Source of the DNA: Actinomycetota bacterium
Lineage (GTDB): Bacteria; Actinomycetota; Actinomycetes; Mycobacteriales; Micromonosporaceae
DNA length: 6,978 nucleotides
NCBI GenBank assembly: GCA_005885115.1
Contig: VAXX01000498.1
Span: 1-6,978 of the forward strand
Direction of reading: 5' to 3'
Shown here: positions 1 to 6,429 of the stretch, piece after piece
Layout: every line of letters begins with the position of its first letter
How positions within the stretch are numbered: position 1 is the stretch's first letter
The notes under the pieces: generated by a model
What the model saw: only the letters and a program-made list of their open reading frames with translations
Database searches by the model: none
What the model was told of the DNA's origin: nothing
Made by a program: the position numbers and the translations under genes

Positions 1-39
1 AAACGCGTACATAACAGTCTGGCCACGATCGGGTGCCGG

Positions 40-648
40 TCAGGTGAGGGCCGCGATCACGGTCACGATGGCGAGTACGCCGCACACCGCCGCGCCCACG
101 TACTGGACCACGGCCAGGCTGACGTACCGCATCAGGACCCGGCCCAGCAGCACCGCCGTGGCCGAGATCGCGGCGAGCCCGGCCCACGAACCGGCGAACA
201 CCGCCACCGGTTGCAGACCCCGGGCGACCAGGCCGGCGGTCAGCAGTTGGGACAGGTCGCCCCACTCGGCGACGAACAGGACGGCGAAGCTTGCCAGCGC
301 CGCGTTCATCCCGGTCCTGCGGGTCTGGCTGACCTTGGTCTCGAACTCGCGTTCCCGGGCCCGCTCCTCCTCGGCGGCCCGGCCGGCGGAGCGGATCAGC
401 AGGACGGCACCGGTGCCGAACAGCGCCGCGGCGACCAGTTGTACCGGCTCCTGCGGCAGCAGGGCGATCAGCCGACCGGCGGCGACCGCGACCAGGCACT
501 GGACGCCGAAGGCGAGGGTCACCCCGATCCACACCGGACCGGGCCGGTACCGGGTCGACAGGACCAGGGTCGCGACGAACGTCTTGTCCGGCAGCTCCAC
601 CGGGACCACCAGCAGGAACGCCGTGACAACCGCGACCAGGAATTCCAT
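40..648 (-). CDS. GDT1/TMEM165 (UPF0016) family cation transporter
   Basis: 202-residue integral membrane protein with two homologous halves, each carrying the family's acidic signature: E18-L-P-D21-K-T23 near the N-terminus and E128-W-G-D131-L-S133 in the second half. I see about six hydrophobic segments (roughly 3-20, 38-58, 68-86, 114-134, 145-168, 179-201). A charged Glu/Arg-rich cytoplasmic linker lies at 87-112. Characterised relatives move Mn2+ or Ca2+ out of the cytoplasm in exchange for protons; the two acidic motifs form the cation site. The length is normal for bacterial members. The ATG start is preceded by a GGTGAGGG purine stretch 3-4 bases upstream. The gene is divergent from purC and alone on its strand. 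The first motif has Pro where the family consensus has Gly, which I believe is common in actinobacterial members. Mn2+ as substrate is inference; no yybP-ykoY (manganese) riboswitch is recognisable in the short leader. Confidence 0.9.
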   Translation of the reverse strand: MEFLVAVVTAFLLVVPVELPDKTFVATLVLSTRYRPGPVWIGVTLAFGVQCLVAVAAGRLIALLPQEPVQLVAAALFGTGAVLLIRSAGRAAEEERAREREFETKVSQTRRTGMNAALASFAVLFVAEWGDLSQLLTAGLVARGLQPVAVFAGSWAGLAAISATAVLLGRVLMRYVSLAVVQYVGAAVCGVLAIVTVIAALT

Positions 649-726
649 AGACCCTCACCACGAAGGCGACCTGGCCGACTGCCCTGTCGCGGCGCTATGA
701 ATCTTACTGGTGGTCTACTAGTACCC
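649..726. promoter_or_regulatory. Divergent promoter region between the GDT1 transporter and purC
   Basis: These 78 bp separate the two divergent starts and must hold both promoters. The segment 696-723 is markedly AT-richer than its surroundings. It contains TATGAAT (696-702, plus), TAAGAT read on the minus strand (701-706) and the perfect 8-bp palindrome TACTAGTA (716-723). The first two resemble -10 hexamers, but I find no convincing -35 partner for either. Promoter assignment is inference from position and composition. Confidence 0.35.
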
Positions 727-1566
727 GTGGAGCTGCTTCATTCCGGCAAGGTGCGCGATGTCTACGCCGACGGCGCCGACCTGATCCTGGTCGCCTCGGA
801 CCGGGTCTCGGTCTACGACGTGGTGCTGCCGACCCCGATCCCCGACAAGGGCGCGCTGCTGACCCAGCTCTCCCTGTGGTGGTTCGAGCAGCTGGCCGAC
901 CTGGTACCCAATCACGTGATCTCGACGACCGACGTACCGCCGCAGTTCGCCGGCCGGGCGATCCGCTGCCGCCGGCTGGCGATGGTGCCGGTGGAGTGCG
1001 TCGCCCGCGGCTACCTGGCCGGCTCCGGCCTGACCGACTACCGGGCGTCCGGGTCGATCTGCGGCGTACCGCTGCCCGGTGGGCTGCTGGAAGGCTCGCA
1101 GCTGCCCGAACCTGTCTTCACGCCGTCCACCAAGGCACCGCAGGGGCAGCATGACGAGCCGATGACCTTCGCCGCGGTGGTCGAGCTGGTCGGCCCGGAC
1201 ACGGCCGAGCGGCTGCGGCAGACAACCCTGCAGGTGTACGCGCGGGGAGCCGCCCTGGCCGCCGAACGCGGGATCATCGTCGCCGATACCAAGATCGAGC
1301 TGGGCTGGACGCCGGACGGAGAGCTACTGCTCGCCGACGAGGTACTGACCTCGGACTCGTCCCGGTTCTGGCCGGCCGACCTGTGGCAGCCGGGCAAGGC
1401 CCAGTTCTCGTTCGACAAGCAGTACCTGCGGGACTGGGCCGCCGGTACCGGCTGGGACAAGCGCCCGCCCGCGCCGGAGGTACCGGCGGAGATCGTCGAG
1501 GCCACCCGGGCCCGGTACGTCGAGGCGTACCAGCGGCTCACCGGCCGACGCAGCCCTTCGGGCTGA
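727..1566 (+). CDS. purC: Phosphoribosylaminoimidazole-succinocarboxamide synthase (SAICAR synthetase)
   Basis: Cytoplasmic enzyme of de novo purine synthesis that joins CAIR and L-aspartate using ATP to give SAICAR. From the GTG start the product is 279 residues, normal for the family. Visible motifs: G7-K-V-R-D-V-Y13 (nucleotide loop), the first SAICAR synthetase signature at about 86-101 (MVPVEC..RGYLAGSG), the second at about 183-194 (ADTKIELGW) and ADEVLTSDSSRFW at 203-215. I chose GTG at 727 because it gives MELLHSGKVRDVY, the usual N-terminus of actinobacterial PurC. An in-frame ATG at 697 would add ten residues (MNLTGGLLVP), but it has no Shine-Dalgarno sequence and lies in the AT-rich, promoter-like segment. 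The only SD candidate for 727 is GGTGG at 709-713, rather distant. The gene is alone on its strand and converges on the DUF11 gene with a 5-bp gap. Confidence 0.95.
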   Translation: MELLHSGKVRDVYADGADLILVASDRVSVYDVVLPTPIPDKGALLTQLSLWWFEQLADLVPNHVISTTDVPPQFAGRAIRCRRLAMVPVECVARGYLAGSGLTDYRASGSICGVPLPGGLLEGSQLPEPVFTPSTKAPQGQHDEPMTFAAVVELVGPDTAERLRQTTLQVYARGAALAAERGIIVADTKIELGWTPDGELLLADEVLTSDSSRFWPADLWQPGKAQFSFDKQYLRDWAAGTGWDKRPPAPEVPAEIVEATRARYVEAYQRLTGRRSPSG

Positions 1567-1571
1567 CCCCC

Positions 1572-3374
1572 TCACCCGCGCGGTGGTAACGGCCCTCCCG
1601 TGCGGGCGGACCTGGTAAGCACCATCCGGCGTCCGGCGAGCACCAGCAGTACCAGGCCGAACAGCACCGTCCCGCCGCCGGCCCAGGTGAGCCAGCGCAG
1701 CCCGGTACCGGCGTTCAGGCCCACCGTCACCGGATGCGGCCGGCCCTGGTCCGGCGCGCTGCCGGCCTGAACGATCTCGCTGGTGGTCGCCTCGTTGTCG
1801 GACGGGTCGGGCTCGGACTCGTTGGCGGTGGCGTACCCCCGGTCGGTCAGCGTGGCGTCGGACGCGGCACCGGTGACGGTGCCGGTCACCGTGACCGTCG
1901 CGGTCGAGTCCGGGGTCAGCGAGCCGGCCAGGGTACAGGTGTGCAGCTCGCCGGCGACCGTACAGGTGCCGCCCGGGACCGTCGCCGAGCCCAGGGTCAC
2001 CTCGGCGGGCAGCCGGTCGGTCACGGTAACCCCGGTCGCGGTCGCCGGGCCGAGATTGCGGACGGTCAGCTCGTACGTCACCTGACCGCCCACCGCCGGG
2101 GCGGTGCCGACCCGGCCGGCGCTGAGCGCGACGTTCGCCGGCCGGGTGACCTCGATCGGCGCGTACCCGGTCTGGTTGGAGCCGTTGGGGTCCTCGACGC
2201 CGGACGAGCTGACCCGGACCGTGCGGACCACGGTACCGGCGGACATCGCCGGATCGACCTGCACGGTGACCACCAGGGACCGGTTCGCCCCGGCCGGCAG
2301 CGAGTCGATCGGCGGGCAGGTCACCGTCTGCCCGGCGGCGGTACAGCCGCTGGCCGAGGAGTCGAACCGCAGCCCGGCGGGCAGTGCCTCGCTCGCGGTG
2401 ACTCCGGTGGCGGTACCCGGCCCGTCGTTGCCGACCGTGTACGTGAACGAGGTGCTCGTACCGGCGGCCACCCCGTCCGTACCCCCGCTGGTCGTGATGC
2501 CGACGTCGGCCTGCGGGCCGATCGGGTTGGCCGCCGCGGCCTTGTTGTTGCCCGGATCCGGATCGCTCACCGCGTCCGGTGGCGTCGCCGTCGCCGAGTA
2601 CGTCAGCCCGCCGCTGGACATCGCCATCGCCCGCAGCACCAGGGTCGTCCCGGCGCGCCCGCCGACCGGCAGCGGCTGGTTGAGCACGCAGGTCACCTGC
2701 GGACCCGGCCCGGTGCACCCGGACGAGGACCCGCTCGGGGTGTACGTGACGGTCACCGGCAGGGTCTCGGTGACCTTCGTACCCGCCGGAATCGTCGAGG
2801 GACCGAGGTTGACCAGCGTCAACACGAGCGTCACCGGGTCACCGAGCACCACGTTCGTACCCTCGGCGTGCTGGGTCAGCCACAGGTCGGCGACCGGGTG
2901 CAGCGCACTCTTGGCGGTCGCGGAGTTGTCGGCCGTACCGGGGTCGGGCGTGGTCGTCACGACCGTGGCGGTGGCCGACGGCGGGTCGGTCCGGTCGGCG
3001 GACAGGACCTGGACCGCGGTCACCCGGATCGCCCCGGTCACCGCGAGGTCGCCGAGGTCGCAGCTCACCGCGCCGGCGGGGGTCACCGAGCAGGGACCGA
3101 TCGTGGAGGTGGCCGGCCGCAGCGACTCGCCCGCCACCAGCGGTACGGCCAGGGTCAGGGCCACGTCGCGGGCGACGGACGGGCCGCGGTTGGTCACGGT
3201 CGCGGCCCAGGTCACCGTCTCACCGGGGACGCCCGGGTTGGTACCGGTCACCGTGACGGCCAGGTCCGCCGAGTCGGCGGCGTAGCCGGGCCCGGCCGGC
3301 AGGACGGCGGCGAGGGCGGCGGCGAGGATGGCCAGGGCGAGTACCGCCGCACCGCGCCGCCAGCGGATGACCAC
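1572..3374 (-). CDS. Secreted, membrane-anchored DUF11 repeat protein
   Basis: 600 residues from a GTG start. A signal peptide (MVIRWRR, then an Ala/Leu core) runs to a probable cleavage after GPGYA at about residue 32. Four Ig-like DUF11 domains follow at about 37-156, 162-283, 289-409 and 414-536. Each has the pattern of a 'N.GP..A..V...LP' segment, a Cys pair and an ending like DPDPGNN / DPSDNEATT. A transmembrane helix at about 563-580 is followed by a short basic tail (GRRMVLTRSARTGG). There is no clear LPXTG sortase signal, so a membrane anchor is more likely than covalent wall attachment. DUF11 domains are cell-surface structural or adhesive modules; no enzymatic function is known to me and none is implied here. 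The eight cysteines are the only ones in the protein and fall one pair per repeat. GTG 3374 is preferred over TTG 3386 because GGGG (3384-3381) sits 6 bases before it. Confidence 0.88.
   Translation of the reverse strand: MVIRWRRGAAVLALAILAAALAAVLPAGPGYAADSADLAVTVTGTNPGVPGETVTWAATVTNRGPSVARDVALTLAVPLVAGESLRPATSTIGPCSVTPAGAVSCDLGDLAVTGAIRVTAVQVLSADRTDPPSATATVVTTTPDPGTADNSATAKSALHPVADLWLTQHAEGTNVVLGDPVTLVLTLVNLGPSTIPAGTKVTETLPVTVTYTPSGSSSGCTGPGPQVTCVLNQPLPVGGRAGTTLVLRAMAMSSGGLTYSATATPPDAVSDPDPGNNKAAAANPIGPQADVGITTSGGTDGVAAGTSTSFTYTVGNDGPGTATGVTASEALPAGLRFDSSASGCTAAGQTVTCPPIDSLPAGANRSLVVTVQVDPAMSAGTVVRTVRVSSSGVEDPNGSNQTGYAPIEVTRPANVALSAGRVGTAPAVGGQVTYELTVRNLGPATATGVTVTDRLPAEVTLGSATVPGGTCTVAGELHTCTLAGSLTPDSTATVTVTGTVTGAASDATLTDRGYATANESEPDPSDNEATTSEIVQAGSAPDQGRPHPVTVGLNAGTGLRWLTWAGGGTVLFGLVLLVLAGRRMVLTRSARTGGPLPPRG
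1591..1612. terminator. Candidate hairpin terminator downstream of purC
   Basis: An inverted repeat with two 10-base arms (GGCCCTCCCG and CGGGCGGACC) separated by TG. Eight of ten positions pair on the plus strand. It begins 25 bases after the purC stop and lies within the last codons of the convergent DUF11 gene. It has no T-tract, so it would be an actinomycete-type stem without a U-tail. With this base composition, a chance hairpin of similar strength is quite possible. Confidence 0.3.
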
Positions 3375-3378
3375 GGAT

Positions 3379-3384
3379 CCCCCC
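3379..3384 (-). promoter_or_regulatory. Ribosome binding site deciding the DUF11 gene start
   Basis: On the minus strand a run of six G (GGGGGG followed by ATCC) precedes GTG 3374. Its first four Gs lie 6 bases from that start, a normal spacing. The longer TTG start at 3386 would overlap this run, so the GTG start is favoured. Confidence 0.5.
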
Positions 3385-3518
3385 AAGGCTCGCTAGTTAG
3401 ACAATAAGCCTAAATCAGGATCGGCTCGCGGGTGGCGGGGCAGCGCCGGTGCGCTCAGGTCCTACGCTGTTGGCCTAGCGGCGGCCGGTACGAGAAACCC
3501 CGGATCGACTCAAACGGC

Positions 3519-3524
3519 GGGAGG
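3519..3524 (+). promoter_or_regulatory. Strong ribosome binding site of the permease gene
   Basis: GGGAGG lies 6 bases before GTG 3531, close to the ideal anti-16S match and spacing. It selects GTG 3531 over ATG 3537 (12 bases away) and over upstream in-frame starts that would add an unrelated Arg/Gly-rich stretch. Confidence 0.75.
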
Positions 3525-3530
3525 TTCCGC

Positions 3531-4547
3531 GTGACGATGACCAGGCCGGCGCCTGGGCGCCCCGGAGCGCACGCGCAGCCACGCAGCGGCGCGCCCCGGC
3601 CCCGGCTCGGAGCGGTGGAGCTGTTCATCGGGCTGCTGCTGGTCGCCGTACTGCTGCGGGGGTGGCTGGTCGGCGCGACCACCTCGGCGCGGGCCGAGAC
3701 CTGGCTGACCATCTTCGTGTCGATCGTGATCCAGGCGACCCCCTTCGTCGTCCTGGGTACCGTCGTGTCCGCGGCCATCGCCGCGCTCGTACCCCCGGCG
3801 TTCTTCGCCCGGGCGCTGCCCCGCCGGCCGGTCCTGGCCGTACCCGTGGCCGGCGTGGCCGGGGCCATCCTGCCCGGCTGCGAGTGCGGCTCGGTACCCA
3901 TCGCCGGTGCCCTGATCCGCCGCGGCGTGACCCCGGCTGCGGCGCTGGCGTTCCTGCTCTCCGCGCCGGCGATCAACCCGGTCGTGCTGGTCGCGACCGC
4001 GATCGCGTTCCCCGGACGGCCGCAGATGGTCCTCGCCCGGCTGCTCGCCAGCCTCGTCGCCTCCGTCGCGATGGGCTGGCTGTGGCTGCGGCTGGGCCGC
4101 GCCGAGTGGCTGCGTACCCCGGACCGGCCGGAGCTGGCCGGGCTGAGCCGGGGCGCGGCGTTCGTGGCCGCCTGCCGGACCGATCTGGTGCAGGCCGGCG
4201 GGTACCTGGTGATCGGGGGGCTGACCGCGGCCACGCTCAACGTGCTGGTACCCCCGAAATGGCTGCATCTGGTCGCCGGCCAGCCGGTGCTCGCGGTGAT
4301 CGCGCTCGCGGCGCTGGCCGTGGTCCTGTCGATCTGTTCGGAGGCCGACGCGTTCGTCGCCGCCTCGCTGACCCAGTTCTCGCTCACCGCGCGGCTGGCG
4401 TTCCTGGTGGTCGGGCCGATGGTGGACGCGAAGCTGTTCGCCATGCAGGCCGGCGCGTTCGGACGGCGGTTCGCCACCCGGTTCGCGCCGGCCACCTTCG
4501 TCGTCGCGGTCCTCGCCGCCGTCGCGGTCGGGACGGTGCTGCTGTGA
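3531..4547 (+). CDS. ArsP_1/DUF318 (YraQ, UPF0718) family permease
   Basis: 338-residue polytopic membrane protein with a Pro/Arg-rich cytoplasmic N-terminus (1-27) followed by about eight hydrophobic segments. Family hallmarks are clear: PGC117-E-C119-G-S-V-P in the first half, FLLSAPAINP (141-150), and C269-S-E271-A-D273-A-F-V-A-A-S in the second half, with the V-x-G-P-M-x-D-x-K segment at about 293-301. The best-studied relative is ArsP, which exports trivalent methylated arsenicals. DUF318 proteins paired with a TIGR03943 partner (as in B. subtilis ycgR-ycgQ) are mostly uncharacterised and are often suspected of handling metals. The buried Cys/Glu residues are plausible metal ligands, but the substrate is unknown. 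First gene of an operon: its TGA overlaps the next gene's GTG (GTGA). Confidence 0.88.
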   Translation: MTMTRPAPGRPGAHAQPRSGAPRPRLGAVELFIGLLLVAVLLRGWLVGATTSARAETWLTIFVSIVIQATPFVVLGTVVSAAIAALVPPAFFARALPRRPVLAVPVAGVAGAILPGCECGSVPIAGALIRRGVTPAAALAFLLSAPAINPVVLVATAIAFPGRPQMVLARLLASLVASVAMGWLWLRLGRAEWLRTPDRPELAGLSRGAAFVAACRTDLVQAGGYLVIGGLTAATLNVLVPPKWLHLVAGQPVLAVIALAALAVVLSICSEADAFVAASLTQFSLTARLAFLVVGPMVDAKLFAMQAGAFGRRFATRFAPATFVVAVLAAVAVGTVLL

Positions 4548-5281
4548 GGCGGGAACTGCACGCGCTGATCCTGGCCCTGCTCGGCGGCACGCTGCTCAAG
4601 CTCGCCCTGACCGGGGACTACGCGCGGTACGTCAAGCCGGGGATCCGCCCGTACCTGCTGACCGCGTCGATCGTCGTGCTCCTGGTCGCCGGCGTCACGC
4701 TGTGGCTCGCGGTGACCCGGCGGACCGTACCGGCGCTGCCCCGCGAGGACGACGACGGGCACGGACACGGCCACGGTCACCGCCGGTTCGACGTGGCCTG
4801 GCTGCTGGTCCTGCCGATGCTCGTCCTGCTGCTGATCGCGCCGCCGGCACTGGGCTCGTACTCCGCGTCCCGCTCCGGTACGGCGCTCGGCGCGGCGCAG
4901 ACCTCCGACCTGCCTCCGCTGCCCGACGGCGACCCGGTACACCTGTCCGTGCTGGACTACGCCTCCCGGGCGGTCTTCGACCACGGCCGGTCCCTGCAGG
5001 GCCGGCACCTCACCCTCTCCGGCTTCGTCCTGTCCGGCGACGGCGGCACCTGGTACCTGACCCGGATGGTGATCACCTGCTGCGCGGCGGACGCCCAGCC
5101 GATCAAGGTCGGGCTCACCGGCACGGTACCGGCCGGGCTCAAGGCCAACGACTGGATCAAGGTCACCGGCTCGTACGTGGCGCGCCAGGACAAGGATCCG
5201 GTCAACGGGGAGGCCATCCCTTACCTGACGGTCAACTCCTCCGCGCCGATCCGCGCCCCCGCGCTTCAGTACGAGTCATGA
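4544..5281 (+). CDS. TIGR03943 (DUF1980, YcgQ-like) putative permease subunit
   Basis: 245 residues from a GTG that overlaps the permease stop codon (GTGA), implying translational coupling and probably a complex with the permease. Transmembrane segments lie at about 6-23, 36-56 and 84-105. The cytoplasmic or periplasmic loop between the second and third contains DDDGHGHGHGHRR (69-81), with four histidines in alternating His-Gly order, a typical metal-binding loop. The remainder (about 110-245) should lie outside the cytoplasm. It carries the family's conserved R-M-V-I-T-C179-C180-A-A-D-A motif, followed by GxWIKVTG (OB-fold-like strands) and a closing PYL segment. Function is not established; association with DUF318 permeases is the main known fact. 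The CC and His loop make a metal-handling role likely but unproven. It overlaps the next gene by ATGA. Confidence 0.88.
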   Translation: MRRELHALILALLGGTLLKLALTGDYARYVKPGIRPYLLTASIVVLLVAGVTLWLAVTRRTVPALPREDDDGHGHGHGHRRFDVAWLLVLPMLVLLLIAPPALGSYSASRSGTALGAAQTSDLPPLPDGDPVHLSVLDYASRAVFDHGRSLQGRHLTLSGFVLSGDGGTWYLTRMVITCCAADAQPIKVGLTGTVPAGLKANDWIKVTGSYVARQDKDPVNGEAIPYLTVNSSAPIRAPALQYES

Positions 5282-6396
5282 CCCGATCGGTACGTACCTG
5301 GTTCGGCGTCGGCGCGGGGCTCGCGGTGATCGGGCTGCTGCTCGGGCTCCCCGCGCCGAAGCGTCCCGCGGCCGGCGTCCGGCCGGCCGCCACCGCACCG
5401 GTACCGGGCGGACCGACGCTGGCCTCGGTGTGGCCGAAGGCCAGGCCGTTCCCGATCCAGGCGCTGTTTCCGGACGGCTCGGCGTACACCCCGGCCGTGG
5501 TCCTCGGCCCGGACAGCTCGATCGGCGTCACGGCCAGCGCCGACGGGCAGCGTACGGACCTGATGGAGGTACCGGCGACCGGGGCGCCCCGGGTTCTCCA
5601 GTCCCAACTGGTCACCGACGGCGGCTCCTTCGACGGGCTCAGCTTCACCGCGGACCGCCTGTACTGGATGCACACGCTCAGCGACACCACCGGGAAAGCC
5701 CACGTCACGCTCTGGACCGCGGCCCGCTCCGGCGGCCCGTCCCGGCAACTGAGCGCCGACGTCGGCACCCCGGTCTTCTACGGTTCGCAGTACGACGTCC
5801 AACCGGTCGGCGACCGGCTGTACTGGGCCGCCGCCCGGCCCGGCCACCAGGACCAGACCGAGCTGCGCTCCATCCCGCTCACCGGCGGTACCGTCACGGT
5901 CCGGGTGATCCCCGGCGCCTGGGCGATGTCGAAGTGGCCGTGGCTGGTCACCGCGCCGAGCGCCTCCGACCAGCCGACCCGGCTGCAGAACCTGAGCACC
6001 GGCCAGCTCGTGACGGTCCGGGTACCGGCGAACAAGCAGGTCACCTGCTCGCCGACCTGGTGCCGGATGATCCCGAACAACTCGGCACAGGCCACCGAGA
6101 CCGACCTGGTCCGGCTGGACGGCTCCGACCAGCGGGTGATCGGCGACGCCAACGCGGCGGCCATCGCCAGCGACGTCGCGCTGCTCGACCGGTACGAGGT
6201 GCTGATGACGATCGTCAGCACCAGTGGCCGGGTCGCCGTGTCCAAGCTGACCCTCTACGACATCGCCAGGAGAAGCGCCGTCCTGGTGGACCCGGCGGCG
6301 ACCAACGCCGGTGCCCGGGGCGACTTCCTGTGGTGGTCGACCGGCGACAACGAGACCCTCGCCTGGCACGCGGTGGACCTGCGTACCCTCGACTGA
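5278..6396 (+). CDS. Membrane-anchored beta-propeller-like protein of unknown function
   Basis: 372 residues. An N-terminal anchor or uncleaved signal (about 9-25, LAVIGLLLGL after MTRSVRTWF) is followed by a Pro/Ala linker (26-48) and an extracytoplasmic domain. The domain shows repeated blade-like motifs: DRLYWMHTL (127-134), DRLYWAAARP (179-188), GDFLWWSTGD (348-357), and strand-turn segments such as SIPLTGG and VRLDGSDQRV. These resemble TolB/YVTN-type propellers, but I cannot name the family. Only two cysteines are present, in C257-S-P-T-W-C262, probably a disulfide. The ATG overlaps the TGA of the TIGR03943 gene (ATGA), so the protein should be made with the permease pair; this suggests an accessory or sensing role at the outer membrane face (inference). 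It ends 15 bp before the convergent purB. The propeller fold is a reading of motif periodicity and needs structure prediction to confirm. Confidence 0.75.
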   Translation: MTRSVRTWFGVGAGLAVIGLLLGLPAPKRPAAGVRPAATAPVPGGPTLASVWPKARPFPIQALFPDGSAYTPAVVLGPDSSIGVTASADGQRTDLMEVPATGAPRVLQSQLVTDGGSFDGLSFTADRLYWMHTLSDTTGKAHVTLWTAARSGGPSRQLSADVGTPVFYGSQYDVQPVGDRLYWAAARPGHQDQTELRSIPLTGGTVTVRVIPGAWAMSKWPWLVTAPSASDQPTRLQNLSTGQLVTVRVPANKQVTCSPTWCRMIPNNSAQATETDLVRLDGSDQRVIGDANAAAIASDVALLDRYEVLMTIVSTSGRVAVSKLTLYDIARRSAVLVDPAATNAGARGDFLWWSTGDNETLAWHAVDLRTLD

Positions 6397-6405
6397 ACCG
6401 GTGAG

Positions 6406-6429
6406 CCGGCGCTACAGGATCGGCGCCGG
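6406..6429. terminator. Candidate bidirectional terminator between the propeller gene and purB
   Basis: A perfect 7-bp inverted repeat, CCGGCGC (6406-6412) and GCGCCGG (6423-6429), with a 10-base loop. It starts 10 bases after the stop of the plus-strand operon and spans the purB stop codon, the right place to end transcription from both sides. There is no T-tract. In DNA this G+C-rich, chance is a real alternative. Confidence 0.35.

Larger units (their letters stand above)
3375..3530. promoter_or_regulatory. Divergent intergenic region between the DUF11 gene and the permease operon
   Basis: 156 bp with no gene. Bases 3391-3418 form an AT-rich island (about 39% G+C by count), the most likely place for promoters of both genes. 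On the minus strand TAGGCT (3412-3407) matches the TAnnnT form of an actinomycete -10 element and would give a leader of about 25 bases for the DUF11 gene; no good -35 is present. On the plus strand TACGCT (3463-3468) is a weak -10 candidate for the permease operon. I looked for a Zur-like box (TGAAAAT-type dyad) and did not find one. Promoter calls are inference. Confidence 0.4.

Noticed and set aside
211..696. Extension of the purC reading frame 162 codons upstream of ATG 697
   Set aside because: This part is Gly/Gln/Asp-rich, lies antisense to the GDT1 transporter and has no family match; PurC homology starts at about codon 727.
649..726. Possible manganese (yybP-ykoY) riboswitch in front of the GDT1-type transporter
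   Set aside because: The leader is too short (under 80 bp, shared with purC) and I cannot find the conserved core sequences of that aptamer.
1734..3407. Long open frame of 557 codons on the plus strand opposite the DUF11 gene, plus further plus-strand frames at 2104-3285 and 1783-2085
   Set aside because: The translations are Arg/Gly/Pro-rich or mirror the Val/Thr/Pro composition of the opposite gene, with no recognisable domain. They are the usual shadow frames of a GC-rich gene. The minus-strand frame has a signal peptide, four repeats and an anchor.
3391..3418. Possible Zur or Fur-type operator in the AT-rich island before the permease operon
   Set aside because: No dyad resembling known actinomycete Zur/Fur boxes could be read; the AT-richness alone is explained by promoters.
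3432..3530. Upstream extension of the permease gene to ATG 3432
   Set aside because: The extra 33 residues are not hydrophobic or family-like, and a near-ideal SD sits 6 bases before GTG 3531.
3455..5008. Long minus-strand open frame of 517 codons opposite the permease and TIGR03943 genes
   Set aside because: Low-complexity Arg/Gln/Ala composition with no motif; the plus-strand genes carry clear family signatures.
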